This document shows positions 53,365 to 62,718 of a DNA stretch of 64,000 nt, in pieces (the first letter of the stretch is position 1; each line of letters begins with the position of its first letter). The stretch is from the NCBI RefSeq assembly GCF_007830495.1, contig NZ_VLKW01000006.1, positions 244,095-308,094 on the forward strand. Direction: 5' to 3'. Below the pieces are notes generated by a model. The model ran no database searches, was not told the origin of the DNA, and saw only the letters and a program-made list of their open reading frames with translations. Source of the DNA: Pseudoduganella flava. Its GTDB lineage: Bacteria; Pseudomonadota; Gammaproteobacteria; Burkholderiales; Burkholderiaceae_D. Position numbers and translations under genes: made by a program.

Positions 53365-53384
53365 AAGTTACCTAAAAGTAACTT
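53365..53384. promoter_or_regulatory. Inverted repeat before the export gene
   Basis: AAGTTAC-CTAAAA-GTAACTT is a perfect 7-bp inverted repeat about 22 bp upstream of the export-gene start. Further upstream on the minus strand a TATAAA-like -10 is visible at about 53412-53419. Candidate operator. Confidence 0.4.
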
Positions 53385-53446
53385 TCATTGTGTAAATTTT
53401 CTGTTGTCTATTTTATACGAGATGGAATGTCGGTCGTGACATTTTT

Positions 53447-54235
53447 TTACTTGGCAGTGGCACTTTGCTGCAACAATTCCCGAACATAACGCACAGGGAT
53501 CGCATACGATATCCCGCTGGGTTGGCTCAGTGCGTTTTCCTTCTGGCTCTTCAGGAAAGTCATGTTCAGCACGCCATAGACGACGCCGCTGTCCGGGTCG
53601 TAGACGGGGCTGCCGCTGTTGCCGGGGTAGGCCGTGCCGTCCAGCTGCATGATCTGGAATGGCCGGCGTTGCAGTTGCGAGATCGCGCGCGCGTCGAGCC
53701 GGCGCGAGCTGACGGACGGCAGCAGCATCGGCGTGATGGCGGACAGCATCGCGCGGTGGGTAACGGGTGTCAGTCCCAGGTTCATGCCGAGAGGGAAGCC
53801 GGTGAACGCGAGCGACTGGCCTTCTTCCGCGTCCGGCCCGTTGTCCAGCCGCAGCGGCGGGAGTGGCGTGCCGGCCAGGCGCAGGTGGGCCAAGTCGTGT
53901 TCGCGATCGACGCCGGCGATGGTCGCCGGGCGGAAGTCGAGCTTGTCGCCGCGGCCCAGCACGATGCCGAGCGTTTCCATCCGCTCCACGTCGAGCTCGG
54001 GTAACGCATGGGCGTTGGTGATGATCGACAGTCCATCACCGACGGCGAAGCCGGTCGCGACGAAGACGATGGCCGGGCTGCGGGTGCGCAGCATCGTGCC
54101 GACGCCGACGACGGACGGCTTCACGGCCGCGATCGTCTCCTTCAACGTCGCCGCGCCCACGGTTGGCCCGAGCACCGGCAACGCGGCACCGCAGGCAACG
54201 ACAGCAGCGAGGAACAGGCGGGAAACGTGGCTCAT
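53447..54235 (-). CDS. Trypsin-like serine protease (DegP-type domain)
   Basis: 262 residues from the ATG at 54235 (MSHVSRLFL); an upstream ATG at 54304 would put non-signal sequence ahead of the signal peptide. Signal peptide LFLAAVVACGAALPVLG. Catalytic triad: His in SIITNAHAL, Asp in DREHDLAHLRL, Ser in YPGNSGSPVYD. No PDZ domain. Periplasmic protease, possibly processing matrix proteins or doing quality control. Upstream of the export gene on the same strand. Confidence 0.88.
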   Translation of the reverse strand: MSHVSRLFLAAVVACGAALPVLGPTVGAATLKETIAAVKPSVVGVGTMLRTRSPAIVFVATGFAVGDGLSIITNAHALPELDVERMETLGIVLGRGDKLDFRPATIAGVDREHDLAHLRLAGTPLPPLRLDNGPDAEEGQSLAFTGFPLGMNLGLTPVTHRAMLSAITPMLLPSVSSRRLDARAISQLQRRPFQIMQLDGTAYPGNSGSPVYDPDSGVVYGVLNMTFLKSQKENALSQPSGISYAIPVRYVRELLQQSATAK

Positions 54236-54304
54236 CGGTTCAGGATAGCAGAAATGCAGCGGCGGCAAGCGGTCCACGGCAAGCCAAAAGTTGGTTGCAC
54301 TCAA

Positions 54305-54543
54305 GAAATCTTCTTTCCGATCTGTCAGCGTTTTGCAACGGTGTTGTTGCTGTCATGTTGTAAAGAAAAATTAATATCAACCGGCAATGCTTTCTGCGGT
54401 ATCATAGGACGATTGATGTAATTTAAGCAATAAACAGGCAGTGCAGTCGGTAACGGGCAGGTAACAATTCGCTGTAAAAGTCTGCGGGGAGCTGCGGCCC
54501 TCGACAGGCGGACTGGGACGGTTTACTGAAAGCGAGTATCGAG
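54305..54543. promoter_or_regulatory. Promoter region of the export/assembly operon
   Basis: 239 bp, AT-rich in its first half, between the divergent protease and chain-length genes. No clear -24/-12 pair with correct spacing was found. It probably holds a sigma-70-type promoter for the operon 54544-63984. Confidence 0.4.
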
Positions 54544-56073
54544 ATGGCAGAACTGATTGCGCTGCTTTTGAGCTTCCTCAAAGCAATTGGTAAGTACCGC
54601 TGGTTCGCGGTAGCAATTACCTGGATGGTGGCGATTGCCGGCTGGGTGGTTGTGTACCGGCTGCCGAACGATTACCAGGCTTCCGCCCGCGTGTATGTCG
54701 ACACGCAGAGCATATTGAAACCCCTGCTGGCCTCGATGACGACGCTGCCGAACACGGAGCAGCAGGTGATGTTCATGCGCCGCACGCTGATCAGCCGGCC
54801 GAACGTCGAGCGGGTGCTGCGCATGGTCGACCTGGACATCAAGGCCAAGAGCGTCAAGGAACACGAGAAGATCGTCGACGAGCTGATGAACCAGATCAAG
54901 GTCATCGGCACCGAGCGCGACGACATCTACACGATCTCGTACAACAATCCCGATCCGAAGCTGGGCAAGGAGGTCGTGCAGTCGCTGCTGACGATCTTTG
55001 TCGAGGGCAGCTTCGGCGGCAAGAAGCAGGATTCGGAAAAAGCGATCCAGTTCATCGACGACCAGATCAAGATGTACGAGGACAAGCTGGCCACCGGCGA
55101 GAACGCGCTGAAGGAATTCAAAATCCGCCACATGGGCCTGCTGCCGCGGCAGGGCGGCGACTACGCGTCCAGCTACGGCGAACTGAACGAGAAGCTCAGC
55201 CAGGCGCGCCTGGAGCTGCTGGAGGCGGAGCAGGCGCGCAATGCGATCAAGCGGCAGATGGCCGGCGAGGACATGGCGCCGGTGACCGACACCACCGAGC
55301 GCGCGATCGTCAATCCCGAGATCGACGGCCGCATCGGTTCGATCCAGAAGAACCTCGACCAGCTGCGCATGCAGTTCACCGAGGAGCACCCGGACATCGT
55401 GGCCGGCAAGCGCCTGATCGCCCAGCTGGAAGAGCGCAAGAAGGAAGAGGCGAAGAAGGTGAAGGCCAGCGATCCGGGCGCGAGCTACAGCCCGATGCTG
55501 CAGCAGATGAACGTCCAGCTGTCCGTCGAGGAGGCGCGCATCGCGTCGCTGAAGGCGCGGGTCGGCGAGTTCTCGGCGCGGCTGGCGCAGATGCGCTCGA
55601 TGAGCACGCAGGCGCCGGAGATCGAGGCGCAGCTGGCCCAGCTCAACCGCGACTACGCCGTCAACAAGGAAAATTACGAAAAGCTCGTGCAGCGCCGCGA
55701 AGCGGCCAAGCTGTCGGGCGACCTGTCGACGGCCACCGACATGCTGACGTTCCGCGTGATCGATCCGCCGTCCGTACCGCTGACGCCGGCCGGGCCGCCG
55801 CGGCTGCGCCTGTACACCCTCGTGTTCGGCGGCGCGCTGCTGGCAGGCCTCGGCGCCGCGCTGCTGCTGGCACAGATCCGGCCGACTTTCCTCAGCCAGC
55901 ACAGCCTGCGCGAGGTGACGGGCTTGCCGATCCTCGGCAGCATCGGCATGAACTGGACGGACCAGCAGAAAGTGCGTCGCCGCCGCCGGCTGTACGCGTT
56001 CACCGCCGCGGTCGCCTCGCTGTTCACCGCGTACGGCGGTGTCCTCGCCTTCACCCTTTTCCGGCAAGCGTAA
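54544..56073 (+). CDS. XrtA system chain length determinant protein (Wzc/GumC-like)
   Basis: 509 residues. Wzz domain after a first membrane segment (WFAVAITWMVAIAGWVVVYRLP, in part), long coiled coils (about 190-390), a proline-rich FRVIDPPSVPLTPAGPPRLRLYTLVFGGALLAGLGAALLLAQIRPTF (in part) with the second membrane segment, and a further C-terminal hydrophobic segment. It controls polymer length and links the tyrosine kinase to the export channel. No kinase domain; that is encoded by the next gene. Confidence 0.93.
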   Translation: MAELIALLLSFLKAIGKYRWFAVAITWMVAIAGWVVVYRLPNDYQASARVYVDTQSILKPLLASMTTLPNTEQQVMFMRRTLISRPNVERVLRMVDLDIKAKSVKEHEKIVDELMNQIKVIGTERDDIYTISYNNPDPKLGKEVVQSLLTIFVEGSFGGKKQDSEKAIQFIDDQIKMYEDKLATGENALKEFKIRHMGLLPRQGGDYASSYGELNEKLSQARLELLEAEQARNAIKRQMAGEDMAPVTDTTERAIVNPEIDGRIGSIQKNLDQLRMQFTEEHPDIVAGKRLIAQLEERKKEEAKKVKASDPGASYSPMLQQMNVQLSVEEARIASLKARVGEFSARLAQMRSMSTQAPEIEAQLAQLNRDYAVNKENYEKLVQRREAAKLSGDLSTATDMLTFRVIDPPSVPLTPAGPPRLRLYTLVFGGALLAGLGAALLLAQIRPTFLSQHSLREVTGLPILGSIGMNWTDQQKVRRRRRLYAFTAAVASLFTAYGGVLAFTLFRQA

Positions 56074-56097
56074 GCCGGGGAAAGCACAGGTTACAAC

Positions 56098-57048
56098 GTG
56101 AGCATCATCGAAAAAGCCGCGAGCCGGATCGGCCAGCAGGCGCCGCTTCCCGCCCAGCCGATGGCCCGCGTGGCGGTGCAGCCGGAGCCCGAGATTCACA
56201 CGCCCGAGCTGGACGGCCCGGACGTGGCGGTGGCCGAGCAGCCCGCCATGGAAGCGCCGGCCGCACCACCGGCCGTCGCGCTGGCCAACGGCACACCGGG
56301 TGCGCCGGAACCACAGCGTCGCACTGCGCGCGTGATCGAGCTGGACCTGGCGCGGATGAACGACGCCGGGCTGGTGACGGCGGCCGGCGGCCGCACCAAT
56401 CTCGTCGAGGACTTCCGCATCATCAAGCGCCCGCTGATCAAGCGCGCGTTCACGCCGCGCAAGGCCAATGCGAATCCGGGCAACCTGATCATGATCACCA
56501 GCTCGTTGCCGGGCGAAGGCAAGACGTTCACGTCGATCAACCTGGCGATGAGCATCGCGATGGAACTCGATCACACGGTGCTGCTGGTCGATGCCGACGT
56601 GGCACGGCCGTCCGTGCTGCGCACGCTGGGCCTGCCCGCGCAACGGGGCCTGATGGACATCCTGCTCGATGACCAGCTCGACATGGCCGACGTGATGCTG
56701 CGCACCAACGTCAACACGCTGTCGATCCTGCCGGCGGGCACGTCGAACCCGCGCGCCACCGAGCTGCTGGCCAGCCACGCGATGAAGGCGCTGGTGCTGG
56801 AGATCGCGGACCGCTATCCGGACCGCATCGTGATCTTCGACTCGCCGCCGCTGCTGCTGACGAGCGAGGCGCACGTGCTGGCCAGCCACATGGGGCAGAT
56901 CGTCGTCGTCGTCGAGTCCGAGAAGACGACGCAGCACGCCGTCAAGGAGGCGCTGCGCCAGCTGGAAGGATGCAGCAACGTCAACCTGGTGTACAACAAG
57001 TCGCGCGAGCTGGGATCGTCCAGCAAGTACGACTATCACTATGGTTGA
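56098..57048 (+). CDS. XrtA-associated tyrosine autokinase
   Basis: 316 residues from a GTG start. BY-kinase features: Walker A in ITSSLPGEGKTFTSIN, Walker A' VLLVDADVARP, Walker B VIFDSPPLL. A Tyr-containing C-terminus (SSKYDYHYG) is the likely autophosphorylation tail. The N-terminal 100 residues are Pro/Ala-rich. Works with the chain-length protein; the phosphatase at 36391 may reverse its action. Overlaps the next gene by 8 bp. Confidence 0.92.
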   Translation: MSIIEKAASRIGQQAPLPAQPMARVAVQPEPEIHTPELDGPDVAVAEQPAMEAPAAPPAVALANGTPGAPEPQRRTARVIELDLARMNDAGLVTAAGGRTNLVEDFRIIKRPLIKRAFTPRKANANPGNLIMITSSLPGEGKTFTSINLAMSIAMELDHTVLLVDADVARPSVLRTLGLPAQRGLMDILLDDQLDMADVMLRTNVNTLSILPAGTSNPRATELLASHAMKALVLEIADRYPDRIVIFDSPPLLLTSEAHVLASHMGQIVVVVESEKTTQHAVKEALRQLEGCSNVNLVYNKSRELGSSSKYDYHYG

Positions 57049-58573
57049 ACGGCGCTCCCGCGCGCTGCTGGCGCCGGCGCTGGTGCTGGCCTTGCTGCCG
57101 TCCGCCGTACGGGCGGCCTGGCAGGTCACGCCGTCCGTCGAGTTGCGCGAAACGTGGTCGGACAATCCGTCGCTGCGCTCGGACGGCGAGAAGCGCAGCC
57201 AGTTCATCACGTCCGTCTCGCCCGGCGTGACGGTGACGAACCAGACCCCGCGCCTGCAGGTATCGGCTTCCTACCAGCTGAACGCATTCAAGTATTCCGG
57301 CGAAAGGACGACGGGCACGGACAACGTGAACAGCAGCCTGAGCGCCAGCGCCAAGGGCATGGTCGTCAACGACCTGCTGTTCTTCGACGCGGCGGCCGGC
57401 ATCACGCAGACGCCCATTTCCGCCTTCGGCCCCGTCGGCGACAACCCGTACTCGAGCACGAACCGCAGCGAAGTGCGCAGCTATCGCGTGTCGCCCTACC
57501 TCGTGCACGGCTTCGGCAGCTTCGCGTCCGCGCAACTGCGCTACACGCACGACATGGTCGACAGCGACATGCCCGGCTTCGCGCGCAGCACGTCCGATTC
57601 GCTCAATCTCTCCATCAACAGCGGCCCCACGTTCCGCGCGCTGGGCTGGGGCCTGCAACTGAATCGCGCCAACGAGGAAGACGGCATCGCGCCCAAGCAG
57701 ATCAACAGCAAGGTGCTTGCTTCGCTGCGCTACGCGATGACGCGCACGTTCAGCCTGACCGCGACGGGCGGCTACGACAGGTTCGACTACGAGAGCATGG
57801 GGGAAGGCACGAAGGGCGCATCGTGGTCCGGCGGGTTCTCCTACAACCCCAGCGCCCGCACCAGCCTGCAGATGTCGGCTGGCAAGCGCTATTACGGCAA
57901 CAGCTACTTCCTCGCCGCGACCCACCGCAGCCGCTACACGGTGTGGAGCATCAATTACAGCGACGACGTGACGCGGAGCCGCAGCAATTTCCTGCTGCCG
58001 TCGGCCGTCGATACCGCGTCGATGCTGAGCCAGCTGTTCATCTCGCAATATCCCGATCCTGTCATGCGCGCACTGGTGGTGTCGGCGTATATGCGCGCGC
58101 TCAACCTGCCGAGTTCGTTGCCGAACAGCACCAATTACTTCAGCAACCGCTACATGCTGCAACGGCAGTTCAATGCCTCCGTGGCACTGCGCACGGCGCG
58201 GACGACGACGTTGGTATCGCTGTACAAGACGCGCCGCGAAGCGCTGTCGCTGCTGGAGTACGACAGTTCGCTGTTCGGCGCCGGGCAGCAGAACATCAAC
58301 GACAACACCGACCAGACAGGCCTGGCGGTGATGGTCGATTACCGGCTCGGCGCACGCACCAATGTCTCGCTGGCCGCCAACACGGGGCGCAGCGAATCGC
58401 GCAGCAGTCAGTTCTCCGAACGCAACCGCCAGATTCGCGCTCACCTGTCGCACACGTTCAGCCCGAAGCTGTCCGGCGGCGTCGAAGTGCGCCGCACGTC
58501 CGGCGGCCTGGCGCTGCAAGGCGGCTCGTACTCGGAGAACGCGGTGGCGGCATCCCTTTCGATGAAGTTCTAG
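57041..58573 (+). CDS. PEP-CTERM system outer-membrane beta-barrel protein
   Basis: 510 residues. Signal peptide ALVLALLPSAVRA. The mature part begins AWQVTPSVELRETWSDNPSL and is a series of alternating amphipathic strands (LQVSASYQLNAFKYSG, TSLQMSAGKRYYGNSYFLAAT), ending in a Phe (SLSMKF), the usual C-terminal signature of barrel proteins. It matches the family of barrel proteins in XrtA loci, probably part of EPS export. Confidence 0.87.
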   Translation: MVERRSRALLAPALVLALLPSAVRAAWQVTPSVELRETWSDNPSLRSDGEKRSQFITSVSPGVTVTNQTPRLQVSASYQLNAFKYSGERTTGTDNVNSSLSASAKGMVVNDLLFFDAAAGITQTPISAFGPVGDNPYSSTNRSEVRSYRVSPYLVHGFGSFASAQLRYTHDMVDSDMPGFARSTSDSLNLSINSGPTFRALGWGLQLNRANEEDGIAPKQINSKVLASLRYAMTRTFSLTATGGYDRFDYESMGEGTKGASWSGGFSYNPSARTSLQMSAGKRYYGNSYFLAATHRSRYTVWSINYSDDVTRSRSNFLLPSAVDTASMLSQLFISQYPDPVMRALVVSAYMRALNLPSSLPNSTNYFSNRYMLQRQFNASVALRTARTTTLVSLYKTRREALSLLEYDSSLFGAGQQNINDNTDQTGLAVMVDYRLGARTNVSLAANTGRSESRSSQFSERNRQIRAHLSHTFSPKLSGGVEVRRTSGGLALQGGSYSENAVAASLSMKF

Positions 58574-58589
58574 CGGAGCACGACGTCCC

Positions 58590-59594
58590 ATGTACGAAAG
58601 CTATTACGGTCTCCTGGACAAACCCTTCCGCCTGCGTCCCGATCCGCAGTTCTTCTTCGGCAGCAAGGGGCACAAGCGCGCGATGGCCTACCTGGACTAC
58701 GGGCTGGCGCAGGGCGAGGGGTTCATCGTCATCACGGGCGAGGTCGGCGCGGGCAAGACGACGCTCGTGCGCAACCTGTTCCGCAAGATCGCGTCGGACC
58801 AGATCGTCGCGGCGCACATCGTCAACACGCACGTCGATTCGGACGACATCCTGCGCGGCGTCGTGGCGGCATTCGGGCTGCCGTTCGAAGACAGTGCCAG
58901 CAAGACAACGCTGTTGGCCCGGCTGGAAGCCTTCCTGCGCGAGTGCGACGGGCAGGGCAAGCGAGCCCTGCTGGTGGTTGACGAAGCGCAGAACCTGACG
59001 CCCCGCGTGGTGGAAGAATTGCGCATGCTGTCGAACTTTCAAACCGACGACAAGCCGCTGTTGCAGACGTTCCTGCTCGGCCAGCCGGAGTTTCGCGCGA
59101 CCTTGCACAGCCCCGGGATGCAGCAACTGCGCCAGCGCGTCATCGCGACCTACCACCTGGGCCCGATGGACGAGCTGGAAACCCAGGCCTACATCGAGCA
59201 CCGGCTGTTGACCGTGGGCTGGAAGGGCGACCCGTCGTTCACCCCGGCCGCCTACGCGGCCATCTACCAGTTCACGGGAGGCATACCGCGCAAGACCAAC
59301 CACCTGTGCGACCGCTTGTTGCTGATGGGCTTCCTCGAAGAGATGCATGCCTTCACCGACACGGACGTCGACATGGTGATCCGCGACATTGCCCAGGAAT
59401 TCGAAGCGCCGGCGGAACCGCCGGGCGACCCCGCCCTCGATCCGGAACACGCCGTGTTCGCGAACCAGTACCCATCCGTGCTGGACGAGCGCATGTTGCG
59501 ACTGGAGAAATCGATGGGGTCGGTGCTGTCGATCCTGAAAAAGATCGTGCGCACGCCGGCCGGTGCGAACCAGGTTATGGATGGCAACCAATGA
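58590..59594 (+). CDS. XrtA-associated ATPase (GspA/ExeA-like)
   Basis: 334 residues. MYESYYGLLDKPFRLRPDP is the typical start of ExeA-like AAA ATPases. Walker A GEVGAGKTTL, Walker B ALLVVDEAQNL, then QTFLLGQPEF and the RQRVIATYHLGPMDELETQAYIEHRL region. It lacks the C-terminal peptidoglycan-binding domain of ExeA. Predicted to energise assembly at the inner membrane. Overlaps wecB by ATGA. Confidence 0.9.
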   Translation: MYESYYGLLDKPFRLRPDPQFFFGSKGHKRAMAYLDYGLAQGEGFIVITGEVGAGKTTLVRNLFRKIASDQIVAAHIVNTHVDSDDILRGVVAAFGLPFEDSASKTTLLARLEAFLRECDGQGKRALLVVDEAQNLTPRVVEELRMLSNFQTDDKPLLQTFLLGQPEFRATLHSPGMQQLRQRVIATYHLGPMDELETQAYIEHRLLTVGWKGDPSFTPAAYAAIYQFTGGIPRKTNHLCDRLLLMGFLEEMHAFTDTDVDMVIRDIAQEFEAPAEPPGDPALDPEHAVFANQYPSVLDERMLRLEKSMGSVLSILKKIVRTPAGANQVMDGNQ

Positions 59595-60736
59595 ACACGA
59601 ACCTCAGCACTGACAAGGTCCTCCGCATCCTGTGCGTGGTGGGCGCGCGCCCGAACTTCATGAAGATGGCGCCGATCATGCAGGCGTTTGCCGCGTTGGG
59701 GCCGCGCGTTGAGGCGCAGCTGGTGCACACCGGCCAGCACTACGACGTGGCGATGAACCACCAGTATTTCCAGGCGCTGGGCATTCCCGACCCGGACGTC
59801 AACCTCGAAGTGGGCAGCGGCAGCCATGCGCAGCAGACGGCCGAGGTGATGCGCCGCTTCGAGCCGGCGCTGGACGACCTGGCGCCGTCGGCCGTGCTGG
59901 TCGTCGGCGACGTCAATTCGACGATCGCCTGCGCGCTGGTCGCCGCGAAGAAGGGCGTCCCCGTCATCCACGTCGAGGCGGGCCTGCGCAGCTTCGACAG
60001 GGCGATGCCGGAAGAAATCAACCGGGTGCTGACGGACCAGCTGTCGGACCTGCTGTTCACGACCGAGGAAAGCGGCCGCGCGAACCTGCTGAAGGAAGGC
60101 ATTGCGGATGAGCGCATCCACTTCGTCGGCAACGTGATGATCGATACGCTGCGCCTGAACCTGCCGCGCGCCGTGCCGGCCGCGCGGATCGCCGCGGACG
60201 CCGGCCGGCGCGGTTTCACCGATGGCGGCTACTCCGTCTTGACCCTGCATCGCCCATCGAACGTCGACGACCCGGCCGTGCTGCGCCGGCTGCTGGAAAC
60301 GGCGGTGCGGATCAGCGAGCGGGTGCCGCTGATCTTCCCCGTCCACCCGCGCACGCGCGCGACGATCGAGCGCTTCGGCCTGTTGCCGCTGCTGGACCGT
60401 CCCACGATCCTGCTGCTGCCGCCGATGGGTTACCTGGAGATGCTGGGCTTGATGAAGGATGCCCGCGCCGTGCTGACGGATTCCGGCGGCATTCAGGAAG
60501 AGACCACGGCGCTGGGCACGCCGTGCATCACGCTGCGCGAGAACACCGAGCGGCCGATCACGGTGGACGAAGGCACCAACACGATCGCCGGCAGCGATCC
60601 CGCGACGATCCTGGCCGTCCTCGGCGACGTGCTGGCCGGCCGCGGCAAGGCGGGCCGCGTGCCGCACTTCTGGGATGGCCGCGCCGCCGAGCGGATCGCT
60701 GCCATCGTGCGCGACTGGCTCGAGCGCCGCGGCTGA
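59591..60736 (+). CDS. wecB: UDP-N-acetylglucosamine 2-epimerase
   Basis: 381 residues from the ATG at 59591. VVGARPNFMKMAPI, VHTGQHYD, VVGDVNSTIA, VIHVEAGLRSFDRAMPEEINR, LTDSGGIQEETTALGTPCITLRENTERP (in part) are the conserved motifs of the non-hydrolysing epimerase that converts UDP-GlcNAc to UDP-ManNAc. Its product would be a repeat-unit sugar. Placed within the export operon rather than beside tviB. Confidence 0.95.
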   Translation: MNTNLSTDKVLRILCVVGARPNFMKMAPIMQAFAALGPRVEAQLVHTGQHYDVAMNHQYFQALGIPDPDVNLEVGSGSHAQQTAEVMRRFEPALDDLAPSAVLVVGDVNSTIACALVAAKKGVPVIHVEAGLRSFDRAMPEEINRVLTDQLSDLLFTTEESGRANLLKEGIADERIHFVGNVMIDTLRLNLPRAVPAARIAADAGRRGFTDGGYSVLTLHRPSNVDDPAVLRRLLETAVRISERVPLIFPVHPRTRATIERFGLLPLLDRPTILLLPPMGYLEMLGLMKDARAVLTDSGGIQEETTALGTPCITLRENTERPITVDEGTNTIAGSDPATILAVLGDVLAGRGKAGRVPHFWDGRAAERIAAIVRDWLERRG

Positions 60737-60748
60737 ACGGGAACACCG

Positions 60749-61621
60749 ATGAACGCGCCCGTGCCCAACGTGACCGCGCTGACCGCGCTGCGCAACGCGA
60801 TGACGATCGACGTGGAGGATTACTTCCAGGTGTCCGCGTTTGCCGGCCATATCGCGCGCGACAGCTGGGCGCAGCGCGAATGCCGCGTCGAAGCCAACGT
60901 CGAACGCATCCTCGCGATCCTCGACGAAGGCGGCGCGAAGGCCACATTCTTCACGCTGGGCTGGATCGCCGAGCGCTATCCAGCGCTGGTACGCCGCATC
61001 GTCGCCGGAGGCCACGAACTGGCCAGCCACGGCTACGGCCACCTGCGCGCATCGGATCAGGACCGCGGACAGTTCATGGACGACGTCGCGCGCAGCAAGG
61101 CGATCCTGGAAGACATCGGCGGTCGTCCGGTGCTGGGCTACCGGGCGCCGAGCTTTTCGATCGGCCCCGGCAACCTGTGGGCGCTGGACGTGCTGCAGGA
61201 AGCGGGCTATCGCTACAGCTCGTCGATTTACCCGATCGCCCACGATCACTACGGCATGCCGGACGCGCCCCGCTTCGCGTTCCACCCGAACGGCGCGCAC
61301 GGTCTGCTGGAAGTGCCGATCACGACGGTGCGGCTGATGGAGCGCAACCTGCCGGCCGGTGGCGGCGGCTACTTCCGGCTGCTGCCATACGCGCTGTCGC
61401 GCCGCATGATGCGGCGCGTGAATCAGGCCGACGGCCAGCCGGCGATCTTCTACTTCCACCCATGGGAGCTGGACCCGGGCCAGCCGCGCGTCGGCGGTGT
61501 CGGCGTCAAGACGCGCTTCCGGCACTACGTTAACCTGGCACGCATGGAGCGCCGCATCCGCGCGCTGACACGCGATTTCGCGTGGGACCGAATGGACCGC
61601 ATCTTCCTGGAGGGGACATGA
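60749..61621 (+). CDS. XrtA system DUF3473 polysaccharide deacetylase
   Basis: 290 residues. NodB domain: AMTIDVEDYFQV (Asp21 and Asp24), KATFFTLGWIAE, HELASHGYGH (metal His94 and His98), GYRAPSFSI. The C-terminal DUF3473 region reads IFYFHPWELDPGQPR and TRFRHYVNL. Same family as the deacetylases fixed in XrtA loci. Removes acetyl groups from the polymer or precursor. Second deacetylase of the locus after 35360. Confidence 0.93.
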   Translation: MNAPVPNVTALTALRNAMTIDVEDYFQVSAFAGHIARDSWAQRECRVEANVERILAILDEGGAKATFFTLGWIAERYPALVRRIVAGGHELASHGYGHLRASDQDRGQFMDDVARSKAILEDIGGRPVLGYRAPSFSIGPGNLWALDVLQEAGYRYSSSIYPIAHDHYGMPDAPRFAFHPNGAHGLLEVPITTVRLMERNLPAGGGGYFRLLPYALSRRMMRRVNQADGQPAIFYFHPWELDPGQPRVGGVGVKTRFRHYVNLARMERRIRALTRDFAWDRMDRIFLEGT

Positions 61622-62715
61622 GCGCGATCATCGAGCAGGCGATGCTGCGCACGCAGGCGCCGGCCGGGCCACAACCGCTGTCGGTCAGGCTGCTGGGCGC
61701 GGACGCCGCGGACCGCGCGCGCTGGGACGCGTTCGTGCAAGCCTGTCCGGACGCGACGTTCTTCCACCGCGCCGGCTGGCAGCGCGTTATCGAGCAGGCG
61801 TTCGGCCACCGCACGTGGTTCTATCTCGCTGAGCGGGACGGCCGCATCGAAGGCGTGCTGCCGCTGGCGCGCATCAAGAGCCGCCTGTTCGGCGATTCGC
61901 TGATCGCCCTGCCGTTCTGCGTGTACGGCGGCGTCGCCGCGTTGAACGACGCGGCGCGCGCGGCGCTCGATGCGGAGGCGATCCGGCTGGCGACGACACT
62001 GGGCGTCGGCCACCTCGAATACCGCAACTTCGCCCAAGCCCACCCGGGCGAGCCCGCGTGGCTGGGCAAGGACCTGTACGTCACGTTCCGCAAGGAGATC
62101 GGCGGCGACGACGAGGCCAACATGAACGCGATCCCCCGCAAGCAGCGCGCGATGGTCCGCAAGGGCATCAAGCTGGGCTTGACGGGCGAGGTGGACGAGC
62201 ACGTGGACCGCTTCTTCACGGCTTACGCGCACAGCGTGCACCGCCTGGGCACGCCGGTGTTCCCGAAGAAGTACTTCCGGCTGCTGAAGGAGGAATTCGG
62301 CGCCGACTGCGAGGTGCGCGTCATCGTCCAGGGCAGCACGCTGGTGGCCGGGGTGCTGAGCTTCTTCTTCCGCGACGAAGTGCTGCCGTACTACGGCGGC
62401 GGCATGGCGATCGCGCGCGACGTTGCGGGCAACGACTTCATGTACTGGAACCTGATGCAGGCAGCGGCGGCGCGCGGCTGCCGGGTGTTCGACTTTGGCC
62501 GCAGCAAGCGGGGCACCGGGGCGTTCGACTTCAAGAAGAACTGGGGGTTCACCGCGCAGCCGCTGCCTTACGAGTACCGGCTGATCGCCGCGCACGAGCT
62601 GCCGGACGTGAATCCGCTCAATCCCAAGTACCAGTTGTTCATCAAGCTGTGGCAGAAGCTGCCGCTGGCGCTGGCGAACGCGCTGGGGCCGCATATTGTC
62701 AAAGACCTGGGGTAA
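61618..62715 (+). CDS. XrtA/PEP-CTERM system FemAB-related protein
   Basis: 365 residues from the ATG at 61618, overlapping the deacetylase stop. FFHRAGWQRVIEQAFGHRTWFYLAE, GVLPLARIKSRLFGDSLIALPFCVYGG, MNAIPRKQRAMVRKGIK, FDFGRSKRGTGAFDFKKNWGF: the FemAB/GNAT pattern of this PEP-CTERM-associated family. Likely transfers an acyl or aminoacyl group to the polysaccharide. Second FemAB-like protein of the locus (see 28087). Confidence 0.93.
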   Translation: MSAIIEQAMLRTQAPAGPQPLSVRLLGADAADRARWDAFVQACPDATFFHRAGWQRVIEQAFGHRTWFYLAERDGRIEGVLPLARIKSRLFGDSLIALPFCVYGGVAALNDAARAALDAEAIRLATTLGVGHLEYRNFAQAHPGEPAWLGKDLYVTFRKEIGGDDEANMNAIPRKQRAMVRKGIKLGLTGEVDEHVDRFFTAYAHSVHRLGTPVFPKKYFRLLKEEFGADCEVRVIVQGSTLVAGVLSFFFRDEVLPYYGGGMAIARDVAGNDFMYWNLMQAAAARGCRVFDFGRSKRGTGAFDFKKNWGFTAQPLPYEYRLIAAHELPDVNPLNPKYQLFIKLWQKLPLALANALGPHIVKDLG

Positions 62716-62718
62716 GCC

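Noticed and set aside
54523..57210. Minus-strand open frame (895 codons) opposite the chain-length and kinase genes
   Set aside because: Antisense shadow with repetitive Arg/His/Gln composition; the opposite strand has Wzz and BY-kinase motifs.
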